Source of the DNA: Tetracentron sinense
Lineage: Eukaryota; Streptophyta; Magnoliopsida; Trochodendrales; Trochodendraceae
Direction of reading: 5' to 3'
DNA length: 64,000 bases
Assembly: GCA_015143295.1 (NCBI GenBank)
Contig: CM026570.1
Coordinates: forward strand, 9,324,047-9,388,046
Shown: one piece after another, positions 21,890 to 35,582 of the stretch
Layout: every line of letters begins with the position of its first letter
How positions within the stretch are numbered: position 1 is the first letter of the stretch
Notes under the pieces: model-generated
Seen by the model: the letters and a program-made list of their open reading frames with translations, nothing else
Told to the model about the DNA's origin: nothing
Database searches by the model: none
Made by a program: the position numbers and the translations under genes

Positions 21890-24800
21890 AAAACTATATA
21901 AAAAATATTGTATGTTTATGAGGAAAAGATGTTACAAATATGTGTAATGGGTAAATCATTAGATAATTTTGTTTCAAAATGTTGATTATTTTGGGAAATT
22001 AACTTTTATAATTAGGGAATACAAATATATTTTCCATTTGAAAGTTACTAATTTCGAAATATTAGAATATAAATGTTGATTGTAGTTTTCATCTACTTAT
22101 GTTGTATGACTATTGGATATTTTACACACTGTATTAATGTAGCTTTAGATGTCAATCATATACGCCCGTTTGCCTGTAGTTTTGCTTCCTAAACTTGTCT
22201 TACATATTGCACATTATTTTTTTAGTAGTATTGCCAGTAGTTTTCATCAGTTCTTTTTAACATGTTATTTACTTGATTTTTATAACGCTTCCCAACTGCA
22301 AAATAATATGCTAGACTGAAACTTCTTCACGGAATATCCTGCATGATTACCCATATTTAAAATGCAATATCTCTCGCGACATCAAATTTAACACCTTGCT
22401 ACTTCTTGAGCTAAATTCATGATAACTTTGTCTAAGCAGAGGGAATTTTGGGGGTCCTGTCCCTTGTTTACAACATCTAAATGGCTCAATCAATAATCTT
22501 CTTATGCAGTTACTTCCACTAGAAAGCCGAGTTTCTGCAATTGAAAAAACGAGAAGCTTTAACTGTTTCTTCAGGTGGGACTGTCCTATTTCAAAAACCA
22601 AGGCCGCATAGTATGAGTTTTGATCAAGGATTAGAAGATATGCATATATGACTGTGATATGAATCTTTTGACTGAAAATATTAAAAATTGTAAAGAATAG
22701 AAGATTTGTCAAGGAATAAGCTTAATCAGTGATACATGTATATATAATAGCCGTTTCATGATGTTCCTTTTTCTTTCTATCCATCATTTCATCCAATTCA
22801 TAAGATATCAGATGATGTTTTAATCTAATCAGTGGTGGATATTATATCACCTTTTTATTTATCAAATTATCGTTTTAAGTCTAGTGCTTTTGACACGAAG
22901 TATACTAATATTAAGTTCCAACCTTATTTGTATAGTGAAAAGTGTCTTCCTTTACACACTGAGAAAATGGTTCTGTAGGTTATTCTGTTAACTTTTTTGG
23001 GTTATTTAATTATAATTCTGCTCAGGGTGTGTTAATGTCTTTTCTAAATTCCTGTCATATTTAAAGCAGGATACTCAACTACTTACTCTTTTATTTCCTT
23101 CTTTTTCCTTGAATGCAGGTATTATCAGACAATGTTGGAATACCTTGTAGACTAGTAAAAGGAAGTCATTACACTGGCATAGATGATGATGCTGTCAACA
23201 TAATAAAATTGGAGAATGACAGGTTGCAACTTGCTATGGGATAAAGGGTTATTTATTTATTTTTCCGTTAGAACTTAGAAGGCACTTAGCTGGAGAAATA
23301 ATCACTTTTTTTTACAGAATTTCTTCTAATTGCATGTACCTTCAATATTTTTTGTCTCTGAACACTTATAGTCAACTTGAGTTGAGTTAAAGACTTAAAG
23401 TTGTCATTTACTGTCATTGAGATGGCTTCACGGTGGAAGTTTGTTCCTGGTTGGCAGGATATCATGATCTGAGGCTGTTTCTTTAGAGATTCAGAGAAGA
23501 TATATTTTGTTCATTGACAAGTAAACAGTATGTATGTATAAAAAAAAAGGTTATATATTTTGAAATTTTACTCTTCAAAAGGATGACATATCCTCAACAG
23601 AAGGAAAAGAAAAGGTTAGGGATTGTAAAACAATTTATTGTGACAGTTATTTGAACATCAATATTCTTTATATCCCTTGGGGCCGGAAATGTGCTCCAGT
23701 GTTTAAGATCAACATTGGGGATCTTGTATTATACTTGGGGATATGTAATCGAATCAAGCTAAAATATATCGAAAATATGTTCTTTATCTTAAGATTTTAT
23801 AATATTTTGTAGCTGCTTATTGATCTTGTGCCCAAATAGCATTTATTGTTGAACGTCATTGTCATATCCCCGAATAGCACTTGATTGTTGAATGTCATGT
23901 CCTGCCAAAGTTCATATGCAATTGAATTCATTTCTTAGACAAATACGCACATATCTACAACCCACTCCCATTTGGAATTACTTAGGAATTTTGAGTGTCG
24001 TTGTAAGTTCTGGTCAATAAGTTTTTTCATTCATCCACTATTTTCTCCAGCAAATTAAGATTCTTAGCAAAATATTCTGGTGTTCCTTTTTCCGATTCTG
24101 TGAAGGTTGACACACTGTACTATAGTATACTGCCAACAGTCGAAAACAATATTTTGGCACATATATACAAAGAATTATTTTAGTGGCTACTGATACTGGA
24201 TTTCCTAACCTTAGTGCAATTTATTATTCACTCCAAAGGATTCAGGTAGATGAATTTTTTTTTTTTTCTGTTTATGCCGAAGAATCCTATAACTATTGCT
24301 CTCATGCCCATTAATGAACATAACTCTTTTCATTCTAGCAAGTTTCTGATATTTATTTTTGTCTCTTTCTTTTGGAGTTAATTTTTTTACTTTTCTGCCT
24401 TCAGGGAGTTTTTGGTCGATCTCATGGCAGAACCTGGGACACTTATACCAGCAGATATTCTGAGTACGAAGGACACTTCGTTCAACTCCTATAATCCAAG
24501 ATTAAACAAAATCCCAACTCTTGGGACAGCTAATGATTCTGAAGCTTTTCGCTCAAGACTGGAGCCATCGCATAGTGAATATAAAGGAAGCAACCGAAAC
24601 TCTGGAGTTGAAAATTACATAACCTTAGATAGAAAATCAAGTTCTGAAGTGACAGAATGGTTGTCTTCTTTCTCGAGTGCAAGTAGTGGAGTGCTGCCTA
24701 TAAACATTGGCAACAGTTCTACTGGAAATTCTAAGAGTGCGATTCCTGCTAATCAGTTAGATCATCTTTCGTCTTCGACAATTGCAACTTCTTGGTATAA

Positions 24801-27800
24801 AGGGAATCGTGGAGGCCTTGTAGCTGGTGATGGTGTGAAGGAGAATCTTAATGTGGTGCCTTATTCTCAGGATACCATGGACGACTTGAAAAACCTCTTT
24901 GCAGATCTGAATCCATTTCAGATAATAGGGATATCTGCGCAAAATAAACCCGCAGAGAATAAAGTTAATGATTTCCAGAAACGGAGAGAGAACCTTGCTT
25001 CGGGTCCTGGAAGACCCCCTTTGCCAATGATGTGGAAGAATCGTGCTGCTTGCAATGAGACCCCTACAACAAAGCAATATGAATTTGTGGAGGGACTAAG
25101 GAACAACCGGGAATCTAATAATTATAATCCGTCATCATTAACCTCATCTAGCACTTCGGAAAAAGTCTACCCTGAAGTTCATAATGAGGTTTCTGGAATT
25201 TCTTATTCTGCCAGCACAAGTAATGCCGATGTAGATTCCTCTGGTGCTGGCAATTCTATGTTGGCATTGATTCCAAATCAATACAGTAAGTTGCCTTCTG
25301 ATGGGATTGGCAGTCAAATAGATAGATCACTCATATCAAGTCAATCTCCAGAGAAATATCAGGATGAATACTGTAGAGATGGGGATGTTTTGCAAAATGA
25401 CATGGTACACGAGACAAATGAATGCGGAAAGAATGCCATTGGTAAGCATGATCGTAGAAAGTGCACGCACAACATATTTATGGGGACCAATATGAAACTA
25501 AAGGATCTCCAAAGTTCAAGCTCGCATGTTGACATCAGTCCAAGTAGGCTTGATCCGATGCTAGATGATGTAGCTGAATGGGAAATCCCATGGGAAGACC
25601 TTGTTATTGGTGAAAGGATTGGACTAGGTACTGCGTTTCAACTGGGGGCTGAATTTTAGTATTATTTAGGCAATCTGTGTTTGGTTCTTGCTGTGCCTGA
25701 TTTTCTCGAGAGCTGTTTGCATTTTCTTTAATGAAATCTTTTTCATACTTTTAACTCTACAAAATGGTTAAGTTTTGACTGAGATAGAATTTAGAATTAT
25801 GAGGGTAATCTGCTTATTGTTCTTGTTGTGTCCAATGTGTTGAGAATTCTATACTTTGTTTCTTCTTAGGTGATGTGTTGTCCTCACAATTTTTTTCCTG
25901 CTAAATATTTCTCATTCTTTTTGCTCTGAGCAAATGGTAATGCTCCTCTGCCAAAGATGAAATAAGGGATCTCATGTTGGTTATGGTGTTTGGGGAGTTG
26001 TTATTTTCACTCTTGCTTCGAAATATACTTATTCTTGGGAATCTTCTGAACGTCACTCTTGTGTCTGTCAATAGGTTCCTATGGAGAGGTGTATCATGCT
26101 GATTGGAATGGCACGGTTAGTCATATTCTTCCTTTCTCTCTTTCACTTTATCATATGTGAAGTAAATCATGTTTGATACTTTGATCTTTAATTGGAAAAA
26201 TGGACTTCCTAATGGAAGAGAGAAAAACCTAAATATGATGTTTTGGTAGTATCTCTCTTGCTCAAGTTTCTTTCATGTATTTGCTGTGGACAAGTTCTTC
26301 CTACCATTAATTGATTTCTATTATTCTTTTGAAGCTTTACTTTTAACTAGGTAAACATGATTTAGTTAAATTAGTAAATATGTGTATGTTGCACGTGATA
26401 TTTTAAAAATTAAATTTATAAAAAAATAATACAATGTTTAGAAAATTAAAAATTATACGTTGCAGGTTCCTTTTTGGACTAAAATTGAAACTCGAAGGAA
26501 TTGTCGTTTTTGGACTAAAACTGGATTACCAAGCTTTTTTTTCCTGGCAAATAAAAGCAAAATACTTTGTAAATGTGAGTTTTATGCAGACTCATTTTTT
26601 TACTTTAAAAATTGGATTTTCGAGCCTTTTTTTTGGCGAATAGTGTAGAAACATGTAAAAGTGAGTTACAAAGGCTCGTTTTATACTTTGAAATCGAGCT
26701 CTATAACGTTTCATCTGATACGGTGGAAACGTGAACCATATCATTCGGGATCGCACATTAGTAAGGAAACAAGGGATACATCAGAGTTCCTTATGTATTG
26801 AGAAATTTTCATAGACTATTGTACTGACACTGTCATATACTCTCATTATGGTCAGAGACTCCCAATACAAGGGAATATTTCTATTCCCTTTTAGTTTTGT
26901 TCCATTATCTAAAATACTGGTGCACATCATATGATACGAGTATACGACATGATACACACCGACATGATAGTATGATACACTGATATTTTAACCAATGGTT
27001 ATTTTTTTTTAATATTTTGGTATAGGGGATCATTTATCTACTATTAGTAGTTAGGATTAGTATATGGTGAGCGGGCCTTCTACTTACGATATCATTGAGG
27101 GAAAGCTTCCCTCCCTGAAAATTGATCTTAGGAGTTAGGACCACCCTCATAGTTGTCACTCATGCGAAATTAACACTTGTCTAAGTTTCATTCATTAAGG
27201 GCTTTCAAGTTTCAACTCCTTATGACTGTTATTCTCCATCTATCTGTTTTTATTGATACATTTCGTGTTCTTGTGACAAAACCATAGCTTTGCATGATGG
27301 TATTTTAACATTATATTTCCTGGTCATAGCAATTGTATTATAGATTTCACATTAAGTTTTGTTGTATTCAGGAAACACTGAAGCCTTGCTCATTTGATTT
27401 TTTTTCGGAATAAGAATTTATTCGAGTAGATATATTTATTTCCTGGAATAACATTAGTGAAGTGTTTAAGTGGTACTCTCTTTGTCATAGAATTTTTGCA
27501 ACTTTTTCTTGAAGGGCCATTTATCACAAGTTGTAATAAACTCTGCTCCACTGCTATGAAATATGTATTATACTGATTGTTCTAATTCCTGGTTGGTGAT
27601 TTATTGTTGAACCATAGGAGGTTGCTGTAAAGAAGTTCTTAGATCAGGATTTCTCAGGCGATGCTTTGGATGAGTTCAGAAGTGAAGTAAGTGACAGGTT
27701 ATATTTTGACATGCACTCCAATGTACTCAAACTGAACAAGTGACATATAGGCAGTGATAGGGGTTCTAGAGGCAAGGCATCACCTAGGTAGCAACCAAAG

Positions 27801-28954
27801 TTTTTGAATTTATCAAATTAAAGATACTCATATATTTTTTATAAAGATTAACACAGGAAATAAAGCATGGATAAGCCCAAAATGTCATTGAAAAAATCAA
27901 GAGCATAGTTTACTATCGAGAACTAGAAGTGAAGTAATTAATGCCACGTATAAACATGAAAAAGAAAAATAGCTTAATTTTTCTTAAAAATTTTGCCCAA
28001 AACAAAACACGCAAACACACACAAAACTCACACACATGCATGCACACACAGGCGCATGCACGTACAGAGATTAATTTTCAACAGAAAAAAATCCATATGG
28101 AGAAGCCCTAGACAAAGTTCCTCAAAATCTTAGAATTTTTTTTTCTCTCTATTAAGAAAACCTTTAATGGTCACAGATATTCTATAAATTTGTTTATTAA
28201 TTATTATTATTATTATTATTATTGTTGTTGTTGTTGTTGTTGTATATAAAGTCCAACTTTATGTGGGTTAGGTGACCTCCTTTGTCACTAGCAATTAAGA
28301 ACAGCACCTAGGTGCCACTAGGTGATTGTGTCTGAATGAGCGCCTGGCTAGACCCTTGTACATGCACAAGGGATCATGCCTAGGCAAAGCAATTGCCTAG
28401 GATGCCTATGTGACGCTTTGGCTACACTTAAATTGCATTCTTATAAAGGATTCATATATGATCATGTGATTTTCACTGCATATTGTAGTTCTTATCGACA
28501 ATCGATAACTAAGCAACATTTGGTGTTTGTTTTATAATTGCAGGTGCGGATAATGCGCAGGTTGGGTCATCCAAATGTTGTTCTTTTTATGGGTGCGGTG
28601 ACTCGTCCTCCTAACCTCTCTATCGTCACTGAGTTTCTTCCAAGGTATCATTGGGTGCTTTTTTGTTTTTACATCCTCTTTTTAGTGGGATGAGTCTCGT
28701 GCAAAAGAAAGCATTAGCATGTTTATTGGAAACTTAATAACTTCCGGATGAGAATAGTTCTTTTAGTAATTAACATACAACCTACAAGCAGAGGAAAATC
28801 ATCCTAGATGTCTTTGCTATTGCTTTAGACTAACTGCTTATAACTTGTGAAATTCCTTGAGGATATAGAACACCGGAAGTAGGCATGGCTATCTAGATGA
28901 TTCTATATAAGATCTGTGATTAGAATTTATACAATTTTTTTTTATTGGTAATCA

Positions 28955-28998
<44 letters not shown>

Positions 28999-31400
28999 AA
29001 TGTGTTTGGCTTTTTTGGCTACAGTTTTGGAAGGAATTTTAGCTTGCTTGTAATTGTTTGATGCATTTGCTTTCCATTTGGAATTAATCTCTTTAGGAAA
29101 ATTGAATGCCTAAGGACAGTTCAAAGCCATTATTTGGTCTTGGATTCGTGAGCTGTGTGATTTAACACTGGGTGAATTTTCCAAACCAAATCATTATATT
29201 AAGAATTTTTTGGCATTTTCTCCTTTAGTATGTAAGCTGCAACTGAACCTCTCCCTTCATGGTTTACAACACTAAGCATATCCCAGTTGAGTTGCAGGAC
29301 TAAACTTCATAAACCTTCAATATGCCTTGATGTGCATGCTTGTTATTTGTGCGTTTTGTGGGGCACTGCAGTTTCGTAAAATGGTAGGAGCTCCGGTGCT
29401 CTGTTTTTGGATAGGTTATGTCTCTGGCATGCAGATAGTATCGAGATGCTCAACAAGTAGCATTTGGGAGATGCGAAGCTTGTGGGGTTGGTCACCAATA
29501 CTTATTACATCATAGTCCCGAGAACTTGGATCTGAACTGGATTCAAATTGGTGATCCAACACAACAAATAAGTATTGTGAATGCTATCTGCATGTCAGAG
29601 TTCCTGTATGAATTTTAATATTGTGAATGCTCATGTGTTATGGCATTGAGACTTTCTTAATGGACAAGGATTAGGTAATAGAATTTTTCTCTTCTGTTTT
29701 TAGCTTTAAATTCAACGGTGAGAAGTTTTTGGTTAATGGAGTATGGATGTGTAATCCTGGTCCTTTGTAGTATTCCTTTTGTTTTAAAGTAGTAACAGGA
29801 AATCTTACTTGAGCAAGAACTTCCAATACCCAGTTAGTTTCCTATGAATTACCTTGCATCTTGAGCATGAGGTCCGTCAAGGAAACATCTATGGGGGCAA
29901 AATTTTACCAAGACCAGTTAGCGGAGCAATTATTTTAGTTAATTTCTTTGATCCTTCCTTACAAATTAAAGGGAACAACAGGTGTCCTTATCACCAATTG
30001 TTCAAATATTGGCAACTTGACAGTTTTGCCACTACAGTTTTCTTTTTTCACTTCTTAAACAATTTGTACAACAACCTCACTTATAAGTATTTCTGGTTTT
30101 CCAGAGGAAGCTTATATCGGATTGTTCATCGTCCTAATTGTCAAATTGATGAAAAGCGCAGAATTAAAATGGCTCTTGATGTGGTATGAATTTCTCAACC
30201 ATGTAGACCAGTGCTTTACATATTTGTCTGTCTTCCTATTCAACTTAAAGAGCTTTTATTGTTGTGCAGGCAAAGGGTATGAATTGTTTGCACACTAGCA
30301 CACCGACAGTTGTTCACCGTGATCTGAAATCACCAAATCTCTTAGTCGATAAAAATTGGAATGTCAAGGTATGGAGTGCTTCTAATGCTTTTTGGATTTT
30401 TTTTTTATGTAGTTAAGTCTCTTGGATTTTTTACTAGCTTAGGCAAGCAATTGTCCTTTTTATGTAGTCGGAGAAATTCCTAATTACATGGAGATGAGAA
30501 CATATTAATGCTGGAAGTGGACATGTAGGGGTGCAACAGTGCCAAAAATAGTGCACACTCAAAATATGGCCAAGTCGGCTGCTTTTGCTAAGAATTGAGA
30601 TCCAAACTCCGAGTTGTAAAAATTGTGAAGATGTGGTAGTCTAAGAAATTTCCTGGGTTGAGTATATTCTCTTGGGATTTTTTAAAACCTCAAAACACAC
30701 CAATTGTGATAATCTGATAGATTCAGCATTCAGCAATTTTCTTACGGCTGAAACATTTCGAACTCAGTGGGGTTGACCTGGCCGAGAACTGGGCAAGTTA
30801 GAGAGTTATTTTGTGTTTTAGATCCGGTTCATTCTGGTTGTATACAGTATGCCATACCATTCCATGTCTATTTTCTGCTTAACTGCACATGCATGAGTTC
30901 CAACTGTGTTAAGTGTACTGATTATGCAAGGGCTATTCTCTGATGTTCAAAATCATCAACTTGATATTAGTATATTTATAACTTATATTCCTTATTCAAT
31001 TTTTTTGGAGTCTAGAATGAACAATGTATAGTTACTGAAATTAGGTATGTTTATCACAATATAATGTTTATAGGGATATGCAATTTTACTTTAAGATGTC
31101 TAGTTCGTTCCTCTGCTGCAGTTCATTTTTGGAACTTGTACTGACCCTAAATTCCAAATATTCAGGTATGTGATTTTGGGTTGTCGCGTTTGAAGCATAA
31201 TACATTTTTGTCATCGAAATCCACTGCTGGGACGGTGAGAATCCCTATTGCAAAGTTATCTTTACACACACACATATATATATATATATAGGGAAGGGAT
31301 CGGGAGACATATGGAAGTGATCACACCACCATTTATGTATAGAAGGGCATTTTAGGAATTTTAAAATGTTAAAAAACCCGTATCCTTCTTCCTCGGGAGA

Positions 31401-31437
<37 letters not shown>

Positions 31438-34400
31438 GCAATAGCCAAGCTTTTTCACCAACAGATTCCGGCGACCTCCCTAAAATTAGGTGCGACTTCT
31501 CTTCTCTCCTCTTCTCTTCTCCTCTCCTCTCTGTGAAACCCCAAAACCAATTATTTCGACTACCGGATTTGATATTACCTATTTCAAATTTCCGGGATCC
31601 TGGTGTTCCCTTTCTTTCAGGGTTTTTAGTAACTAAGGGGGTGTTTGGCATCGTTCTTAGTGATTCACGGATTCTAAGCACAGAACAATCTGAATTTCTT
31701 AGAATGATTTTGTGCTGAGAACCCATTTGGTACATTCAGTCAGAATCATTCTAACAGAACATAAACAATAGGAATCGCGTTTGGATGAAAAAAAAAACAT
31801 AATGGAATAGTAAATCCGTAAAGCACTAAGTTCCTTTAAATAAATTAAAATGAAACCATTAGCACACATCCACAAGTAGAACCTCTTTACAGAATGGAAT
31901 GGTAAATCCATATCGAACTAGCTGGACCTCCTCTGATCAGTCATAGTATATGGCTCACAATCGGATAATTTTCTTTAGGTAAACATGTCATAACCTACCA
32001 TCCAGAAACAAAGATAGATCATGTATCATCAACATACGTGAGCAAATCACTCCAACAAATAGTTTTCAAGCAATCTCCCTACTTTCCCAACTATAATAGT
32101 ATTTAGGCCAACTAATGACCATTGTGTACAATGCAAAACGAGTGACTAAACATAAAATTTCAATCACTGTAATTCACAGACAGAACAAATCAAAATCCCC
32201 AATTCACAATTCCAATTCACAAACTGAACAAATCAAGATCCCCAATTCACAATCAAGAGCCCTAATTCACAATTCCAATTCACAAACTGAACAAATCAAG
32301 ATCCCCTATTCACAATTACAATTCACAAACTGAACATATCAAGATCCCCAATTCAATCAAGAGCCCCAATTCACAAACTGAACAAATCAAGATCCCCAAT
32401 TCACAATCAGAATCCTTAATTCAAAAATTGAAAAAAATTTCAATAACTATAAAATTTCAATCCCCAATTCATAAACATTGGAGACGACAATGAAGAAAAT
32501 GGTGACGGATAAGAACTGGTGATTGGACGATTTTCGCCCAATCTCTGGTGTTCGTTGACGCTTCCTCTGATATGGTGTTTTTGCAGAAGATGCATCATCT
32601 TCGACATGGATCAGGTTGCATCGACGATTCTCTCAATCTCTTAACTTACGCCCACTTCTCTCAAACCAGTTCGTCGTCGGAGAGCCGAAGAAACCAAACC
32701 CAGACCTGCGACCGAGATGAGTGAGAAGAGGGATGAGGAGGAGGGTAGAGGAAGAGGTAGAGGGTCGAGTTCATCCATTGTTGCCGGCAAGATCCTTGGG
32801 AGAGGACTGTGGAAGAGATGGAGATGAAGAATGAGGAAGAGGGCGATGTTCCAACTTCCAACCCCACGACTTCTCTTTTCTTTTTTCGGGCCCGACGTTC
32901 TTTTAAAAGAACGCTCCACGGGAGCTTCTTTTTCTTGTTCCCAAACAATTATGCTGGGAACACTTTATTCCCAAAAAAGTGATCCCATTTTGCAACCTTC
33001 CAAACATGTTTTATTGATTCTGTTCCTAGAGTACAGGAAAACGTTCCCCGGGAACAATGCCAAACACCCCCTAAAATCGTGAATCCCCATCTCCGATGTA
33101 TGCACCATATTTCAATTCAAGATCTCTACAACACTAATCATGATAGCATCAGTTTTTTCCGTTTGAACTTATCTTGAAAGACAGGATGCATATGCATTGA
33201 TTCACATTTCCTTCTTTAGAAAATCCTCCCAATGGAGAGTCTGGAGTAGCCCAATTCGACTGAGTCCCTTATGTTAGTGTAAGTCAGTAAGGAAGAGAAT
33301 GCATTTGCATTGATGTCTGGAGTAACCCAATTTGGTCCAAGAGGAAGCATATGCATTGATTCTGTTCAATAACGGCTCATGCTAACCAATTAGGCTACGC
33401 CTAAAAAACCGTTCTGAAAGCAGATCTAACATTAAATTGAAGAAACCAGAGGTGCCAAAATCCCTTATGTTACAGTAAGGAAGAGAAAATGGGAAGTTGA
33501 GTCCGAAGATGATAAGAGAGCTAGTTAATGGAATCCGTAGGAGAGAGGGGAGGAAGAAAGAGAGGGAAAGACGCCGGAGAGAGAAAGAGAGGAGACGGAA
33601 AAATAAACTCTCCCGAGGAAGAAGAATACGGGTTTTTAAAAAAATTAAAATTCCTAAAATGCCCTTCTATATATAAATGGTGGTGTGATGATGGTCCTTG
33701 GATCTGAGGATCCAATGGGTGTGTGCGTGTTTGAACATAACGTCCATATGTCTCCCGATCCCTTCCCCTATATATATATAAAGTTTCTGTAGTTAAAGAT
33801 CCAGTTGAAGCATGCTACATGATCTTACTTCCTAAGTCTACTGTGCATTTCTATTCCTGATCAAGTTTTCTTGAACGTGTTAGCCAGAGTGGATGGCACC
33901 AGAAGTTCTCCGTAATGAACCTTCCAATGAAAAGTGAGTGAAATGACCTCAACCCTTCTGCATCTCCCTCAATGCTATCAGCTTTACTTTCATCTCTCTA
34001 TATACCAGTGTCATTGCTTCTGGTTGCTTTATTATATTGCTTGGCTTAGCTAATGATCTGTCCATCTATTTCTTCTTATATTCATGCGAAATCTCCAATT
34101 GATTACTCTGGTCAGCTCAAGGAAAAAAAAAAAGCTGGGGTGGTGGTGGATTTTAAAATACCTCACTTATTTTATCTATCATTGTTTTAACATAGTTGTG
34201 GTATTTGTAAGATAGAATTGTCAGAAATCCAATCTCAGCAGGCTTATTTCTTCTGAATGCTTAAGAACGGGGTCTTTATAAGTATTTCCATGGCAACAAT
34301 GATGAAAATGTATCTGCCATGAGAAAAAGAACATAGAAAATCCAAAATGCTACCAATGATGGTGTCTCTGGATGGCATATGGAAATGTCCCCGAGTTCAA

Positions 34401-35251
34401 TGGCGAGGTCATGACCTTAGTCAAGAATAGGACCTGGTCTTTTGTGTCCTAATACAATGCAGTAGAATACAGTAAAATATAATGTAGTAGGTAATGAAAT
34501 AGGTTTATATGAAATATAATGTAGTATGGTAAAAAATTCTAAATTATAAAACAACCCTGATGTAATGATGGAGTCCCCATTAGGCTTGCATCATGTGTCC
34601 TACACGATCTGACTTGAAAATCAGTTACACTGATTCCTTTGTATCTTTGAAACACAAGACTATTCCACTTAATTGTTGGTTATGTTTGAACTACTTACCC
34701 GATCAAGGGCTTGGAATCTTAGGAGAAAAGGGCTTGGAATTGAGATTGATTCTGAGATTTGGACTTCTATTTATATTCCTGCTGGTGTTATACAGGTGTG
34801 ATGTCTATAGCTTTGGAATCATTCTGTGGGAGCTTGCGACATTGAGAATGCCTTGGAGTGGGATGAACCCAATGCAGGTGGTGGGTGCAGTAGGTTTCCA
34901 GAATCGCCGGTTGGACATCCCAAAGGAACTTGATCCCTTGGTTGCGAGGATTATTTGGCAATGTTGGCAGACGTAAGTTTAAAACTTGAAAATCTGAAAT
35001 GCCGCAGCCTCATATATCTCCATATAGTAGTGTTCTTTGACTTTGGCGTTTTAATTTTACAAATTTTGCATTTACCATCTTAGTTGATTGCTCTTTAGAT
35101 CCTTTTCATTTCCAGGGAACCAAACTTGCGCCCCTCATTCGCACAGCTCACGACCGCTCTCAAGCCCTTGCAGCAGCTTGTCATCTCTTCACATCCAGAC
35201 CAGGATAGCGCGCCTCTGCCCGCAGGAGATTCAGTAAACTCTACACCATGA
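17460..35251 (+). CDS. EDR1: EDR1-type Raf-like MAPKKK (13 exons, 999 aa)
   Basis: Exons that keep frame and obey GT-AG: 17460-17888, 19098-19520, 23119-23222, 24405-25627, 26075-26115, 27618-27686, 28544-28644, 30105-30183, 30270-30368, 31166-31234, 33884-33933, 34796-34972, 35116-35251. They sum to 3000 nt including TGA. The N-terminus MKHIFKKLH and many later blocks match Arabidopsis EDR1 (At1g08720, 933 aa). An EDR1/CTR1 regulatory domain spans about residues 140-330. The linker is Ser/Asn-rich. The kinase domain starts near 715: Gly loop IGLGSYGEV, VAVKK with K745, HRDLK with D841, DFG 859-861, then GTPEWMAPE. All catalytic residues are intact. EDR1 restrains salicylate-dependent defence, senescence and cell death, acting upstream of MKK4/5 and with the E3 ligase KEG at the trans-Golgi/endosome. 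Introns are unusually large (I2 3.6 kb, I10 2.6 kb) and hold transposons. Retention of intron 4 would stop at 25659, before the Gly loop. A likely AATAAA lies at 35275-35280. Confidence 0.95.
19821..19866. repeat. (AT)n microsatellite in EDR1 intron 2
   Basis: Pure AT dinucleotide run of about 46 bp, next to the left edge of a LINE remnant. Confidence 0.95.
19868..21150 (-). mobile_element. Degenerate LINE (L1-type) 3' fragment in EDR1 intron 2
   Basis: The minus strand at about 20440-20029 reads [21 protein letters not shown], then after stops [28 protein letters not shown]. These match the reverse-transcriptase zinc-binding (zf-RVT) region (CLQ..E...H spacing) and the W.IWKERNSRIFE tail of plant non-LTR retrotransposons. 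Frames are broken by stops, so it is dead. It lies antisense to EDR1. The outer limits are approximate. Confidence 0.7.
21847..21888. repeat. (AT)n microsatellite in EDR1 intron 2
   Basis: Pure AT/TA run of about 42 bp. Confidence 0.95.
28202..28243. repeat. Compound (ATT)n-(GTT)n microsatellite in EDR1 intron 6
   Basis: About eight TAT repeats run straight into about six TTG repeats. The surrounding intron also holds a fragment with GCCTAGG/CCTAGGC motifs typical of dispersed plant repeats. Confidence 0.9.
28961..28992. repeat. (AT)n microsatellite in EDR1 intron 7
   Basis: Pure AT run of 32 bp. Confidence 0.95.
31403..31434. repeat. (CT)n microsatellite in the MULE left arm
   Basis: CT dinucleotide run of about 32 bp beside the GGGAGAGTTT motif. 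Confidence 0.9.
31637..33071. mobile_element. PIF/Harbinger-like element nested inside the MULE
   Basis: Starts GGGGGTGTTTGGCAT and ends with the exact complement ATGCCAAACACCCCC. Both sides carry TAA (31634-31636 and 33072-33074), the family's 3-bp target duplication. It is 1435 bp long with no transposase domain that I recognise. Short minus-strand frames near 32640-32950 are Ser/Leu-rich and low in complexity. The interior holds a minisatellite. Confidence 0.88.
32189..32406. repeat. Minisatellite inside the Harbinger-like element
   Basis: The motif CAATTCACAAACTGAACA followed by AATCAAGATCCCC recurs about four times with variable CAATTCACAATC spacers, giving units of about 40-75 bp. Confidence 0.85.
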
Positions 35252-35582
35252 TGAGAGTCAGCTTCTCAACTGTGAATAAAAATGTGACTTGCTGTTTCTT
35301 TTCATAGGATGAGGGTAAATTATTAAAAAATAAATAAAAATTTTGGGCATTGGTCAAGTGATTAAATCATTGTCTGTGTTCCCACCTGATGAAAGACTGC
35401 AGGGCCAATTTTGTGCAGTGATGTCCAGTGTTCTAGTCTTGGGCAATATATACTTTGTAGTGAGAAAATGTAATTACACTTACAGTCTCATTTGTAATTT
35501 CAATACAAAATTATGATTGTTATTTTGATGAAAGGAAAATGCTTAATGTACCTGTGGTTTCTATTATGTAACGAAATGGCCC
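35252..35582. other. EDR1 3' UTR and flank
   Basis: AATAAA at 35275-35280 is the nearest poly-A signal. The rest is AT-rich with no gene. Confidence 0.5.

Larger units (their letters stand above)
31290..33769. mobile_element. Mutator-like (MULE) nonautonomous element in EDR1 intron 10
   Basis: Long terminal inverted repeats: the left end GGGAAGGGATCGGGAGACAT at 31291 is matched by its complement ending at about 33768. Further inside, AGAAGGGCATTTTAGGAATT and CTTCCTCGGGAGAGTTT on the left match complements at about 33605-33672. The right arm carries roughly 45 bp extra. The flanks are TATATATATA on both sides (31281-31290 and 33771-33780), fitting a 9-10 bp duplication but of low complexity. 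No transposase frame. It is split by a nested element at 31637-33071, so its original length was about 1.05 kb. Confidence 0.8.

Noticed and set aside
24412..25659. A 415-codon frame as a separate gene
   Set aside because: It is exon 4 of the EDR1-like gene; upstream and downstream splice sites join it in frame, and the last ten codons are intron.
32641..32948. Overlapping minus-strand frames inside the Harbinger-like element as a transposase
   Set aside because: Low-complexity Ser/Leu/Pro content with no DDE or Myb-like motif.
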